Notes: generated by a model not told the origin, from the sequence alone. A stretch of 60,267 bases of DNA from Bacteroidota bacterium (GCA_022572355.1 JACZWC010000027.1:1-60267); one strand, 5' to 3'. Shown: positions 7,847 to 16,341, numbered from the stretch's first letter. Numbers and translations: made by a program.

Positions 7847-7919
7847 TGTGAGTTTGAGCAAGACGACATATCAAAACCGGAGTCCCTGCATTCAAAATAA
7901 ACCCAAACTCAAACTCACA
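7847..7919. repeat. Inverted repeat, 12-bp arms
   Basis: TGTGAGTTTGAG (7847-7858) faces CTCAAACTCACA (7908-7919), with a 49-nt spacer. It lies just past the stop of the TPR gene on the minus strand and could end its transcript, though no T-run follows. Confidence 0.5.
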
Positions 7920-7928
7920 CTGCTACTG

Positions 7929-9515
7929 TTATCCCTGTTTCACCAACCTGCCTTTAAGTTTGGTTTCAAACAAAGAATGCAACGGAAATATCAGCGCCGC
8001 AACCCCCGCATTGAACAACAGCTTAAACCCCGGTGCCCCACCCGACCATTCTTCAATGTAGGGGTCGGCAAGTACAAGCAAGAACTCAAACAGGATAAGG
8101 AATGAAAAGAAGATAATTCCCTCGGCCATTCGTGGGCTTACTTTAACAAACCCCAGCGACATCACCCCACCAAACAAAACCAGCAAAGCGATCAGGATCA
8201 CGGAATATTGAAGATTGTCTCTTCGGGATGTGACTTCAGCTTCCAGGCGTACCTTTTCCTTTTCTTCCTGCTCCTTAATGAGCTGCGCCCTTTCAAACTC
8301 GTACTTCATCTGCTGCCTTATGCTCTCTTTCTCGGTTTCTTCGTTGTTGATGCTGTCGCGCATTAAGATGTGGAGTTCGTACATTTCCAGGGCTTCCTGG
8401 AAGCGTGCCTGACGAAGGACAGGGTCCGTAGTCAGGTTGCCCTGCTTTCTGGCCACCTTGCTCAACAAACTGGAGTTATGCGATATAAGATGAGGAGAGC
8501 CTAACTCTCGTGCTATTTGCAAGCCTCTTATCCCATAATTCAATGCCTCTGTAAGCGCACCCCTGTCTAATTCAACGGTTCCAATGTTCTTTAAAGAGGC
8601 AGCCATGCCACTTTTATCCCCTATTTCTTCATATATCTTCAAACTCTTATGAAAGTACTCTAATCCTTTAGGTATGTCGCCTTGATTGTCATAGATATAC
8701 CCAATATTGTTTAAAGAGCCAGCTATTCCTTTTTTATCTCCTATTTCTTCTCTGATCTTCAAACTCTTATGATAGTACTCCAGTCCTTTAGTGAGTAGTT
8801 CCACCTTCGCTGAAGCTTCGGTGGATGCAACTCCTTGATTGTAATAGGTAACCCCAATATTGTTTAAAGAGATAGCTATTCCTTTTTTATCCCCTAACTC
8901 TTCTTGAATCTTCAAACTCTTATGATAGTACTCCAGTCCTTTAGATATGTCGCCTTGATTTTCATAGATAAGCCCAATATTGTTTGAAGAGATAGCTATT
9001 CCTTTTTTATCCCCAATTTCTTCTTGAATCTTCAAACTCCTATGAAAGTACTCCAGGGCTTTAGGTATGTCTCCTTGATTCATATAGATATACCCAATAT
9101 TGTTTAAAGAGACAGCTATTCCTTTTTTATCTCCTATTTCTTCTTCAATCTTCAAACTCTTATGAAAGTACTCCAGTCCTTTAGGTATGTCTCCTTTACC
9201 ATGATAGATATACCCAATATTGTTCAGGGCATCGGCCAGAGAAGATAAATACTTTTTTTCAAGGGAGGGAGGTGGGCCAGAAGCAAGATTCCTTTCTGCA
9301 ATTTCTATTGCTTTGGTGCAAAGAGGGATAACAGTATCAAGATTGGAAATGTAGAGTATATTAGACAATTCAACATACGCTGCTGCCAAAGACGTATCGT
9401 GTTTAGCTTCTCGTATAATGGTTGTCAAAGAATCAATAGCTCTCTGGTCTTGTGCATGAACCGTAAAAGTCAGGAGAAATATAAATAGCGCAATGAAGTA
9501 TGGTGTTTTCCTCAC
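7929..9515 (-). CDS. TPR-repeat membrane protein with signal peptide
   Basis: This 528-residue protein has a signal peptide (1-21, ending VHAQ) and an N-terminal helical region. Six to seven TPR units (about 85-350) have the near-identical core SLNNIG-IY-NQGDIPKGLEYFHKSLKI-EEIGDKKGIA. A charged coiled coil (about 380-430) and three hydrophobic segments (about 434-455, 463-485, 495-515) follow, with a short basic tail. The TPR copies are close enough in DNA to recombine. One unit carries an in-frame insert (VASTEASAKVELLT) encoded by a mini-hairpin. It is a paralogue of the truncated gene at the left edge. Its function is unknown: a membrane-anchored protein-binding scaffold or sensor is plausible, but no kinase or cyclase domain is present. 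Confidence 0.88.
   Translation of the reverse strand: MRKTPYFIALFIFLLTFTVHAQDQRAIDSLTTIIREAKHDTSLAAAYVELSNILYISNLDTVIPLCTKAIEIAERNLASGPPPSLEKKYLSSLADALNNIGYIYHGKGDIPKGLEYFHKSLKIEEEIGDKKGIAVSLNNIGYIYMNQGDIPKALEYFHRSLKIQEEIGDKKGIAISSNNIGLIYENQGDISKGLEYYHKSLKIQEELGDKKGIAISLNNIGVTYYNQGVASTEASAKVELLTKGLEYYHKSLKIREEIGDKKGIAGSLNNIGYIYDNQGDIPKGLEYFHKSLKIYEEIGDKSGMAASLKNIGTVELDRGALTEALNYGIRGLQIARELGSPHLISHNSSLLSKVARKQGNLTTDPVLRQARFQEALEMYELHILMRDSINNEETEKESIRQQMKYEFERAQLIKEQEEKEKVRLEAEVTSRRDNLQYSVILIALLVLFGGVMSLGFVKVSPRMAEGIIFFSFLILFEFLLVLADPYIEEWSGGAPGFKLLFNAGVAALIFPLHSLFETKLKGRLVKQG
8800..8825. repeat. Mini-hairpin inserted in frame in a TPR
   Basis: On the minus strand it reads stem TCCACC, loop GAAGCTTCAGCGAA, stem GGTGGA. 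It encodes part of the extra residues STEASAKVE in one TPR only. The loop matches the element in odhB (49560-49585) at 13 of 14 bases, while the stems are unrelated. Confidence 0.7.
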
Positions 9516-9563
9516 GCTGCGGTTATTTCATTTAAAACGTATTTCGTGGCTTCTACCTGATTC

Positions 9564-9585
9564 AATGTTTCTCGTGAGAAACATT
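9564..9585. promoter_or_regulatory. Operator-like palindrome in the TPR-gene leader
   Basis: AATGTTTCTC-GT-GAGAAACATT has 10-bp perfect arms and lies between the TAnnTTTG box (9597-9604) and the start codon at 9515, near the expected transcription start. It could bind a dimeric regulator or form a hairpin in the leader. Confidence 0.5.
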
Positions 9586-9596
9586 TTGCTTAATTG

Positions 9597-9628
9597 CAAA
9601 AATAGGGCATTAACACATAATTTCTCAA
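9597..9628 (-). promoter_or_regulatory. Bacteroidota promoter of the TPR gene
   Basis: On the minus strand TTG (9626-9628), a 21-bp spacer and TATTTTTG (9597-9604) match the consensus TTG-N17..23-TAnnTTTG. Confidence 0.65.
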
Positions 9629-9651
9629 TATAACGCAGACAGATGCGAATT

Positions 9652-9823
9652 GGGCGCATGACAAATTTCCCATTTGCATGTTTTTAAACAGTTTTCTTAT
9701 GCATTTTTAAAAGTCGGCAGTCGGCAAAAAAAGAAATTGCTGACTGCTGACTGTGGGTTTTTTTTCGTAAACCTATTTTCATGAGTATACTTTAATTAAA
9801 AAAGGGATATTTGTCATGCGCCC
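9652..9823. repeat. Inverted repeat with 20-bp arms
   Basis: GGGCGCATGACAAATTTCCC (9652-9671) faces its complement at 9804-9823 with one mismatch. The spacer contains a second inverted pair, AGTCGGCAGTCGGC against GCTGACTGCTGACT (about 9711-9750), and T- and A-runs. The right arm, extended to 9798-9826, is almost the same as 1114-1142. No gene lies between 9516 and 9907. Confidence 0.7.
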
Positions 9824-9907
9824 TGCGAATTTAGCTTCCCGAAGGATCAAACAACTATACAAAAAATAGAAAATGTCCAGTAGTTTCCCGAAGAATATCG
9901 GCCAGGG

Positions 9908-10732
9908 TCATTTCCAGGCCTTTACAATCAGTCCCGTTCCCGTATTTGATATGATCACCGTATCCAGGTAGTTGAGAACAAAACATAGGGGATAGGTGAT
10001 CAGGTAATAAAAAGGTAAAATTATATAAAACAACCTGCTCACGCCCAACATCTGTATAGGGTACTTCATAGAAAGCCGCCAGGAAATTTTCCCGGGAGCG
10101 CCATAGGAGTATCGTGTATCTACCTCGCCAAATCCCGCTGCTTTCAATTTATTGGCTATATCCTCGATATTGTATCCGTCACGAACGTGTTCCTCTATAA
10201 ATGATTCTTCCGAATCGTCGTGAACGTCTGAACCTCCCTGGTCAGATGGTGTGGATATTAATAGCATTGCACCCTCCTTCATGGAGGCGTAGTAATTTCT
10301 AAATACAAGTTCATCTTCTAATATATGTTCCATTACATCCACGCATAGTACAAGGTCAAAACAGTTTTCAGCTTTGTATGTGGTGAGATCATCTGTTTTA
10401 AACAGTACGGAAGTCTTTCCGATAGATCGAAAAAAGTTGTTGCAATCCCCAACTTGTTCTTGCTTTACATCTATTGCCAATATATTCCAACTCGAATTGA
10501 TATTCGAGAGATAGTAAGTGTATTGGCCAAATCCAGCGCCTGCATCGAGAATATGCGTTTTGTAATATAATCCCACTGACTTTTTACGTGCCCTGGTCCA
10601 CTTTCTCAATTCCTTGTGAATATGCCAGCTTCTCAACAGTAGCAAATCCAATAGCTTGTAAAACAAGATTCTGAGAAACGGAGTCTTGTTAAAAATGTTT
10701 CCTAAACCTCTCTTTATCGGATCGTATTCCAT
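9908..10732 (-). CDS. Class I SAM-dependent methyltransferase
   Basis: This 274-residue protein has a methyltransferase fold: motif I LDAGAGFGQYTYYL (about 62-75), an acidic residue after beta-2 (AIDVKQEQ) and motif IV DLVLCVDVMEHI (about 123-134). The C-terminal 50 residues are hydrophobic (about 215-255), suggesting membrane association. It resembles the UbiE/Coq5-like Methyltransf_11 group. The substrate is unknown. It follows rbfA by 24 bp on the same strand and probably shares its promoter. Confidence 0.82.
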   Translation of the reverse strand: MEYDPIKRGLGNIFNKTPFLRILFYKLLDLLLLRSWHIHKELRKWTRARKKSVGLYYKTHILDAGAGFGQYTYYLSNINSSWNILAIDVKQEQVGDCNNFFRSIGKTSVLFKTDDLTTYKAENCFDLVLCVDVMEHILEDELVFRNYYASMKEGAMLLISTPSDQGGSDVHDDSEESFIEEHVRDGYNIEDIANKLKAAGFGEVDTRYSYGAPGKISWRLSMKYPIQMLGVSRLFYIILPFYYLITYPLCFVLNYLDTVIISNTGTGLIVKAWK

Positions 10733-10756
10733 TGTAAAAGCTTGAAAGCAGATGGA

Positions 10757-11128
10757 TTATTTGATATTCAGGAGATTCTCGATATTCTCATCGTAATCGA
10801 TTGAATCGTCGAGGAAGAATTTTATTTGTGGCACTGACTTGAGCTGATTTTTTATTCTGGCGGCAAGTTTTCTGCGCAGATCTACGGTTTGGCGATGTAT
10901 TTCTTCTAAGGCTGTTTCCTTTATTTCAATAGCTGCCGCACTGAGGGGTTCCAATCCTACCGCGAAGATGCTAAGGTAAACTTTGGCAGTTGAAAGATCC
11001 GGGCTTATCCGAACCAACGAAACTGTAATCATCGTTTCTTTACGAATACTCAATCCTGAATTCTGAAATACCGAAGCCAGTTCTTTTTGCAACATACGGG
11101 AAACTTTATTCTGGCGCTTCGTGAACAT
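10757..11128 (-). CDS. rbfA: Ribosome-binding factor A
   Basis: RbfA binds the 30S subunit and helps mature the 5' end of 16S rRNA. From ATG 11128 the protein has 123 residues: FTKRQNKVSRMLQKELASVFQ at the N-terminus, VSLVRISPDLSTAKVYLSIF (KH-like strand-helix) and the family segment RRKLAARIKNQLKSVPQIKFFLDDSIDYDENIENLL at the end (shown here by its first and last parts: RRKLAARIK and IENLL). A TTG at 11182 would extend it by 18 residues, but that stretch contains the promoter, so ATG 11128 is preferred. Confidence 0.92.
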   Translation of the reverse strand: MFTKRQNKVSRMLQKELASVFQNSGLSIRKETMITVSLVRISPDLSTAKVYLSIFAVGLEPLSAAAIEIKETALEEIHRQTVDLRRKLAARIKNQLKSVPQIKFFLDDSIDYDENIENLLNIK

Positions 11129-11152
11129 ATCGTGGTACGATTTATGCGGCAC

Positions 11153-11182
11153 AAATGTAATGAATCTGCCTGCTGCAACCAA
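11153..11182 (-). promoter_or_regulatory. Bacteroidota promoter of rbfA
   Basis: On the minus strand TTG (11180-11182), 20-21 bp, then TACATTTG (11153-11160), ending 24 bp before the ATG at 11128. Confidence 0.65.
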
Positions 11183-11235
11183 TGGAGTGTCTAATTAGGA
11201 GTTTTTATCTTCATCTGCCAATTAACAGGAAATCC

Positions 11236-11267
11236 TCGTCCGCCGAAGCGGAACGCGAAGGAGGGTC
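11236..11267. repeat. Short GC-rich hairpin between divergent genes
   Basis: TCCGC-CGAA-GCGGA forms a tight hairpin inside a GC-rich patch that ends ACGCGAAGGAGG. It resembles the mini-hairpins elsewhere in the window but lacks the full 14-nt loop. It lies between the rbfA and 11387 promoters. Confidence 0.45.
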
Positions 11268-11303
11268 AAATATTTGTTTTCCAGATAGGAAACGCCAATT
11301 AGA

Positions 11304-11334
11304 TTGTGCTGTAACGCGCAGATGTCTAATTTTG
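11304..11334 (+). promoter_or_regulatory. Bacteroidota promoter of the 11387 gene
   Basis: TTG (11304-11306), 20 bp, then TAATTTTG (11327-11334), 52 bp before the ATG at 11387. Confidence 0.65.
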
Positions 11335-11386
11335 TGATATTGTCGGCCAATTGGCGGATGAAATAGCTCCAAACAATCAACCTCGG

Positions 11387-12886
11387 ATGAAGCACTTAAA
11401 ACATCTTCTTTTATCAGTGTTCTTCATACCCTGTTTCGGATACTCCCAAATTTCCCTCACTTTCTCGGATATGGTGTCTGTGGATACCACTATTTATTGG
11501 GCCCGGGATTACGGTCTTGATTCGTCGATTTCCCCTGGTAATCCTGGTGTGAATACTTGGGATTTTTCGCTTTTGTACAACAGAGTTTTCGATTCTTTAA
11601 CGTTCGTCAGTCCTTCCGCGACTCCTTATGCCGGAAGCTTCCCTTCCGCTAACCTATGTGTTATAAACAGTGAAGGATACGAGTATTACACGAAAAACTC
11701 ATCCGGAATTTATCTAAATGGGGTCGCATCAGACTATTTTAACAATGGCATCTTTCTAACTGTTCACGCACAGCCGTCGTTAACCTTAATTAGCTTACCG
11801 GCGAATTATCTGAATTCTACGAATGAAATAGCTTTTTTATATGAGGTAATTAGTGGATCCTCAGTAGGTGTTACTAGCTACGATTCAATCTTTCTATCAG
11901 GTACAATTCAGGTACAAACTGTGTTTGACGCCTATGGCACTATGATCACCCCTCTGGACACGGTTAATGTGTTGCGTCAAAAGGTGGTGGAATCGGTGGA
12001 TTACAAGCTAATTGGGAAAAAGTATTTGTTGAATGCTGTCTTGTATTCAAACGAACTGGCAAATGAGATAGAGATTATAAATAGATATTTATGGTGGACC
12101 GACAGCCCGAAAGTAGGTTTTCCAATTATTGATATGGAGGTGGATGCTAACGGCAATGCTAAACGCGTAGAATTTGCTGTTCCTTTTGATGCAGAGCTTC
12201 AGCTGCCAATTTCCACAAAATGTCATGACTCATGCGATGCAACGGTCACAATTGCCAATCCCAAACCGTATTACACCTATTTCTGGTCTGATCCGGAATC
12301 ACAAACCTCATCATCGGCATCAGGACTTTGTAAAGGAAACTATTTTGTTCAGGTATCAGACTCAATTGGAGCTTTCGTAAATATTCCGCTTACGGTGCTG
12401 AACAAGTCGCAATTAACAGGTAAAATAACAATTGCAGGTGTTTCATGTCTCGAATGTTCAGATGGGGAAATGCAGATAGAGGCTTCAAATGGAACTCCGC
12501 CCTACGTCTTTCAATGGGACAGTGCAGCAGGGAACAGTAACAGCGCTACAGTAGGAGGGCTTGCGATAGGTAGCTATTCCGTTACAATAGTTGACTCTAA
12601 TGGCTGTTCGATAATAGTTGACAGTCAGATGACCTTGTTTGAGGGTTTAAAAGTGTTTCCAATCCCAACTTATGATTATTTGAATATTACTACCCGGGTT
12701 ACAGGAGAGGTATTGTTTCAAATCTATGACTTATCAGGAAGGAAAATAACTGAATATGTACTTTCTTCAACAACTTCATCAATCTATGTGGGCGGATTTG
12801 AACAAGGAGTTTACATATACCATATTATAGGTTCTTCTGATGGTATTGAGAAGAGAGGAAAATTCTGTGTTCTCGGCTTCAAGTAA
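11387..12886 (+). CDS. T9SS-exported protein with SprB-type repeats
   Basis: This 499-residue secreted protein starts at ATG 11387 with a signal peptide (MKHLKHLLLSVFFIPCFGYSQ). The in-frame TTG at 11351 would bury the signal peptide. The first 280 residues form an uncharacterised domain. Two SprB-like repeats follow, one with paired cysteines (CHDSCDA) and one with CLECSDG...PPYVFQWD...GSYSVTIVDSNGC. The last 75 residues are a type A T9SS sorting domain (VFPIPTYDYLNI, DLSGRKI, GVYIYHI, GKF). The sorting domain directs export across the outer membrane and, in studied members, attachment or release at the surface. A paralogue follows at 12963 from its own promoter. Confidence 0.88.
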   Translation: MKHLKHLLLSVFFIPCFGYSQISLTFSDMVSVDTTIYWARDYGLDSSISPGNPGVNTWDFSLLYNRVFDSLTFVSPSATPYAGSFPSANLCVINSEGYEYYTKNSSGIYLNGVASDYFNNGIFLTVHAQPSLTLISLPANYLNSTNEIAFLYEVISGSSVGVTSYDSIFLSGTIQVQTVFDAYGTMITPLDTVNVLRQKVVESVDYKLIGKKYLLNAVLYSNELANEIEIINRYLWWTDSPKVGFPIIDMEVDANGNAKRVEFAVPFDAELQLPISTKCHDSCDATVTIANPKPYYTYFWSDPESQTSSSASGLCKGNYFVQVSDSIGAFVNIPLTVLNKSQLTGKITIAGVSCLECSDGEMQIEASNGTPPYVFQWDSAAGNSNSATVGGLAIGSYSVTIVDSNGCSIIVDSQMTLFEGLKVFPIPTYDYLNITTRVTGEVLFQIYDLSGRKITEYVLSSTTSSIYVGGFEQGVYIYHIIGSSDGIEKRGKFCVLGFK

Positions 12887-12900
12887 ATGTACGCATGAAA

Positions 12901-12931
12901 TTGCCCGATAGTTTATTTATTCATAAATTTG
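12901..12931 (+). promoter_or_regulatory. Bacteroidota promoter of the 12963 gene
   Basis: TTG (12901-12903), 20 bp, then TAAATTTG (12924-12931), 31 bp before the ATG. Confidence 0.7.
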
Positions 12932-12962
12932 CAGTCCAATTATTAACCCCAAACGAACAATC

Positions 12963-14570
12963 ATGCATAAAAAACTACTTTTTTCACTCGTAATTATCGG
13001 AGCGCTTTGTATAAGTGCCAAAGCTCAGATCAGTGTCGATTCATTGGATATGCCAAGTGTAGGTGATACTGCGATAATCGGTATTGATACGCTCTTACCG
13101 GCTTCTATCATGGTGGGCGATACAGGAGTTCAATCCTGGGATTTCTCGGCATTGCAACCCGATGAATTTGATACTTTGATGTATGTGGATCCTGCAACAA
13201 CTCCGGATGGTGCAAATTTCCCCAATTCTAATCTTGCCATAATGGGTGTGCAACCCATGATATTTCAAACCTTGGATACTATGGCACTCATTACTGACGG
13301 TTATGCAGGTGAAGATCCTTTTGGTGCTGGCTTAAATGTTGTAGCGCCATTTTCTCCAACACAACTGGTGCTTGATTTACCATCGACCACCGGTAGCTCC
13401 TTCATCGATACTTCCGGTTTTAATGAAACAATTTCAGCCATTCCTTTGGGCCTTCCGTTTCCTGATTTAGATTCCATAAGAGTGATACACTCTAGCTATG
13501 TTACAAGTGTTATGGATGCTTATGGCACCGTCGAAATACCAGGCGGTGGCAGTTACAACGTTGTAAGGCAATTATACACAGAGATTACCATCGATAGTCT
13601 TTTTATACATTGTAAAGACACTAACGATTGCTTTGTCGTCTTATTAACTTTGCCTTTTGGCTGGAGCATGGTACCGGATGTGGCACTGGCATTTCTGGGT
13701 ACTGATGAAACTAATCCTATTATAGATACAACCTATACTTACAAATGGTGGGCAATTGGTGAGTCTGTCCCTGTAGTAGAGGTTGTTACGGATGCACCTG
13801 GTGGAAATGCATTAAGTGCCAGGTTTAAACTTACCAATCAGGTTGTTGCATTCCTCGGCGGAACAACTGATGTGCCGTGTAATGCGGACTCTAATGGGTC
13901 AGCCACCTGCACCGCACTGGGTGGAAGCACTCCATACACCTATTCATGGAATACAACGCCGGTTCAGACCAACGCGACGGCAACCGGCTTACCTGCGGGA
14001 ACCTACGACGTAATGGTAATTGATGCAACCGGTGATACCTCCAATGCATTTGGAGCGATAGTGGGTGAACCAGCAATATTGACTGTTGGGGTTACTTCTC
14101 CGATGCCAGATTCGGGAAATGCTGATGGTACTGTGTCAGCAACTCCTGCAGGGGGAACATCTCCATATAATTTTGTGTGGAATACCATCCCACCTCAAAC
14201 AGCAGGTACAGCTACCAACTTGACGTTCGGTATGTATACAGTTGTCGTTACTGATGATAACGGTTGTACTGTTACAGATTCTGGAGCTGTAATTTTGTTT
14301 GTTGGAATTGAAAAGTTTGGAGAAGGTGCCGGAGAGGTACTGTTGTATCCGAATCCTGCCAGCAGCGAAATGAATGTTGTTTCGACAATAGCTGATGTTC
14401 AGTTCTTCAATGTTTATGACATAACTGGTAAGCAGGTATTAAATGTGAATATCGAAAGTGGCACGAATACGCTGACGATTTCAGACCTTACGAATGGAAT
14501 GTACGTTTACCAAATTGTAAACAAATCAGGAGAAGTAATAAAAAACGGAAAGTTTTCCGTTCATAAATAA
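12963..14570 (+). CDS. T9SS-exported protein with SprB-type repeats (paralogue)
   Basis: This 535-residue protein has a signal peptide (1-21, ending AKAQ). Its N-terminal domain is related to that of the gene upstream: both open with DSxxxP/TIxW-D-type segments and share SWDFSALQPDEFDTL-like motifs. Two SprB-like repeats follow (about 300-375 with PCNADSNGSATCTALGG; 380-440 with DSGNADGTVSATPAGG and VVTDDNGC). A C-terminal type A T9SS sorting domain (LLYPNPASSEMNV, VYDITGKQV, GMYVYQIV, NGKFSV) ends it. SprB repeats were first described in the gliding adhesin SprB, but this protein is far smaller and need not be an adhesin. A bidirectional terminator follows. Confidence 0.88.
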   Translation: MHKKLLFSLVIIGALCISAKAQISVDSLDMPSVGDTAIIGIDTLLPASIMVGDTGVQSWDFSALQPDEFDTLMYVDPATTPDGANFPNSNLAIMGVQPMIFQTLDTMALITDGYAGEDPFGAGLNVVAPFSPTQLVLDLPSTTGSSFIDTSGFNETISAIPLGLPFPDLDSIRVIHSSYVTSVMDAYGTVEIPGGGSYNVVRQLYTEITIDSLFIHCKDTNDCFVVLLTLPFGWSMVPDVALAFLGTDETNPIIDTTYTYKWWAIGESVPVVEVVTDAPGGNALSARFKLTNQVVAFLGGTTDVPCNADSNGSATCTALGGSTPYTYSWNTTPVQTNATATGLPAGTYDVMVIDATGDTSNAFGAIVGEPAILTVGVTSPMPDSGNADGTVSATPAGGTSPYNFVWNTIPPQTAGTATNLTFGMYTVVVTDDNGCTVTDSGAVILFVGIEKFGEGAGEVLLYPNPASSEMNVVSTIADVQFFNVYDITGKQVLNVNIESGTNTLTISDLTNGMYVYQIVNKSGEVIKNGKFSVHK

Positions 14571-14592
14571 TCACTGCCTATTACGTTTTAGA

Positions 14593-14625
14593 AGCGGGAT
14601 CACTTCAGTGATTCCGCTTTTTTTT
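14593..14625. terminator. Bidirectional rho-independent terminator
   Basis: The stem AGCGGGATCAC/GTGATTCCGCT (one G-T pair) with loop TTCA is followed by eight T on the plus strand. It separates the convergent 12963 gene and hflX. The minus strand has fewer T after the stem. Confidence 0.8.
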
Positions 14626-14628
14626 ATG

Positions 14629-15810
14629 TTAGTACAGAAAGTTATCGTAAGGATAACGCTGGGTGTGTAAGCCTTTGACCTTAACATAAAAAAGGGATTT
14701 TAGCGCTGTAATATTCTGCTTTTTCGTGGCTGAAATGAACAGGCAAGATTCATTGATCCTGCTCATCCAGGATTTCTGAAAACTGGCTAAGCTTACTCGG
14801 CGATCCTCATCTTTATAGAGATCAATTTTGTTGAAGATCATAATACTGGGTTTGTCAATCGCACCGATTTCCTTTAACGTTTCGTTCACAATATCAATTT
14901 GAGATTCAAAATTGGATTGGGATATGTCCACGACGTGAATGAGAAGGTCGGAATCCTTTAACTCGTCCAATGTTGATTTAAACGATTCAATTAATTGATG
15001 GGGCAGTTTCCTGATAAACCCAACAGTGTCTGATAGTAGAAAAGGTAAGTTTTCGATAACCACTTTCCTTATGGTTGTATCCAATGTTGCGAATAGCTTA
15101 TTTTCTGCAAATACATCTGATTTGCTCAGCAAATTCATCAATGTAGATTTTCCAACATTTGTATACCCTACAAGGGCAACTTTTATCATTGCGGCGCGGT
15201 GCTTTCTTTGAATTGCTTTCTGTTTGTCTATGATCACAATTTTCTTTTTCAACCTGCTGATCTTCTCCCTTATGATCCTCCTATCCGTTTCCAATTCAGT
15301 CTCCCCTGGCCCTCTCAAGCCAATTCCTCCCTTTTGTCTTTCGAGATGCGTCCACATGCGCGTTAGTCTTGGAAGTAAGTATTGATATTGAGCCAGTTCA
15401 ACCTGTGATTTAGCATGGGCAGTTCTCGCCCTGCTGGCGAATATGTCCAATATGAGGTTTGTTCGGTCAATGATTTTACAACTCACCTCTTCCACTGAAC
15501 CATTTATTATTTTCTCAATATTCCGCAGTTGCGTAGGGGAAAGCTCATCATCGAATATTACCAGATCTATTCTGTTTTCCTTCACATACTTTTTCACTTC
15601 CATAATCTTACCCGTGCCAATGAAGGTCTTTGGATTTGGAGCTTCCATTCTCTGCGTTACAAGCCATTTGCTCTCGGCATTCGCCGTGTATGCCAGAAAT
15701 TTTAATTCCTTGAGGTTTTCCAATACAGTTGCTTCATCCTGGCCTTGCCTGATCATTCCAATCAAAACAGCAGATTCTGGCCTGCCGGATATTTTTACAG
15801 ATACCTGCAT
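14629..15810 (-). CDS. hflX: GTPase HflX
   Basis: HflX is a ribosome-associated GTPase that splits stalled or hibernating 70S ribosomes under stress. The 393-residue protein has the HflX N-domain (with FDDELSPTQLRN), the glycine-rich linker GGIGLRGPGETELETDRR before the G domain, G1 GYTNVGKST (about 213-221), G3 DTVGFIRKLP, G4 NKID and G5 ISATKKQN. All nucleotide-binding motifs are intact. The gene lies 38 bp downstream of the small membrane protein gene and may be cotranscribed with it. Confidence 0.95.
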   Translation of the reverse strand: MQVSVKISGRPESAVLIGMIRQGQDEATVLENLKELKFLAYTANAESKWLVTQRMEAPNPKTFIGTGKIMEVKKYVKENRIDLVIFDDELSPTQLRNIEKIINGSVEEVSCKIIDRTNLILDIFASRARTAHAKSQVELAQYQYLLPRLTRMWTHLERQKGGIGLRGPGETELETDRRIIREKISRLKKKIVIIDKQKAIQRKHRAAMIKVALVGYTNVGKSTLMNLLSKSDVFAENKLFATLDTTIRKVVIENLPFLLSDTVGFIRKLPHQLIESFKSTLDELKDSDLLIHVVDISQSNFESQIDIVNETLKEIGAIDKPSIMIFNKIDLYKDEDRRVSLASFQKSWMSRINESCLFISATKKQNITALKSLFYVKVKGLHTQRYPYDNFLY

Positions 15811-15848
15811 AATAAAATCAATAAGCTATGTATGAGTATCTAGAAATG

Positions 15849-16313
15849 TTATCTAAAAAGTGGCCGTGCAACCTGGGTAAATGGCCAGGGTATGGATATG
15901 AGTATGAGCAACACGGAAATTGTAAAGAAAATGGCAATTTTCTTATGCTTTGCCGTAGATTCCTCTAATTTCTTGGCAGCAGATCGCCCCAGTGTAACAA
16001 GAATAACAGCAATCATCATTAACGAAAGATGCTCAACCGTCCAGAATCTGGTATGAGCATCGCCCATGGTAGCTTTCATGCCGTCAAATCGGACGAATGG
16101 GCTCATAAAATAGAGTGCGATTCCCACTAGAAATTGAATATGCATTGATATCATAGAAAAGAGTGCGACCTTTTCATCTTTAGCTGAATAGTCCATTTTT
16201 CCTAGCCATCCACGCCATGACATTGCTATGGCCGCTATCAACAAACCCATAGCCACATACCTCCAGTAAGAATGAAAATAGAGTAAATACGAATATGTGT
16301 TACTGTCAGACAT
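15849..16313 (-). CDS. Four-helix membrane protein, cytochrome b-like
   Basis: This 154-residue integral membrane protein has four helices (about 12-32, 46-68, 90-110, 125-145). Histidines lie at or near the helix ends: LYFHSYWRY, SMHIQFLVG, TVEHLSLMM. Regularly placed His in a four-helix protein could ligate haem, and such proteins in Bacteroidota are sometimes labelled cytochrome b, but haem binding is not proven by the sequence. It has its own promoter-like box and precedes hflX. Confidence 0.75.
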   Translation of the reverse strand: MSDSNTYSYLLYFHSYWRYVAMGLLIAAIAMSWRGWLGKMDYSAKDEKVALFSMISMHIQFLVGIALYFMSPFVRFDGMKATMGDAHTRFWTVEHLSLMMIAVILVTLGRSAAKKLEESTAKHKKIAIFFTISVLLILISIPWPFTQVARPLFR

Positions 16314-16333
16314 TATCCCAGCATATGTGAATA

Positions 16334-16341
16334 CAAATGTA
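16334..16341 (-). promoter_or_regulatory. TAnnTTTG -7 element
   Basis: TACATTTG on the minus strand, 20 bp before the ATG at 16313. No clear TTG at the -33 position. Confidence 0.45.

Noticed and set aside
7842..8105. Open frame on the plus strand across the end of the TPR gene
   Set aside because: It is antisense to the C-terminus of the TPR protein, low in complexity and rich in Lys/Gln, with no domain.
9908..10732. PKS tailoring methyltransferase
   Set aside because: It is 18 kb from the PKS, next to rbfA on the other strand, and nothing ties it to the pathway.
11128..11182. N-terminal extension of RbfA from TTG 11182
   Set aside because: The stretch contains a complete TTG-N20-TACATTTG promoter, and the extra 18 residues do not resemble RbfA.
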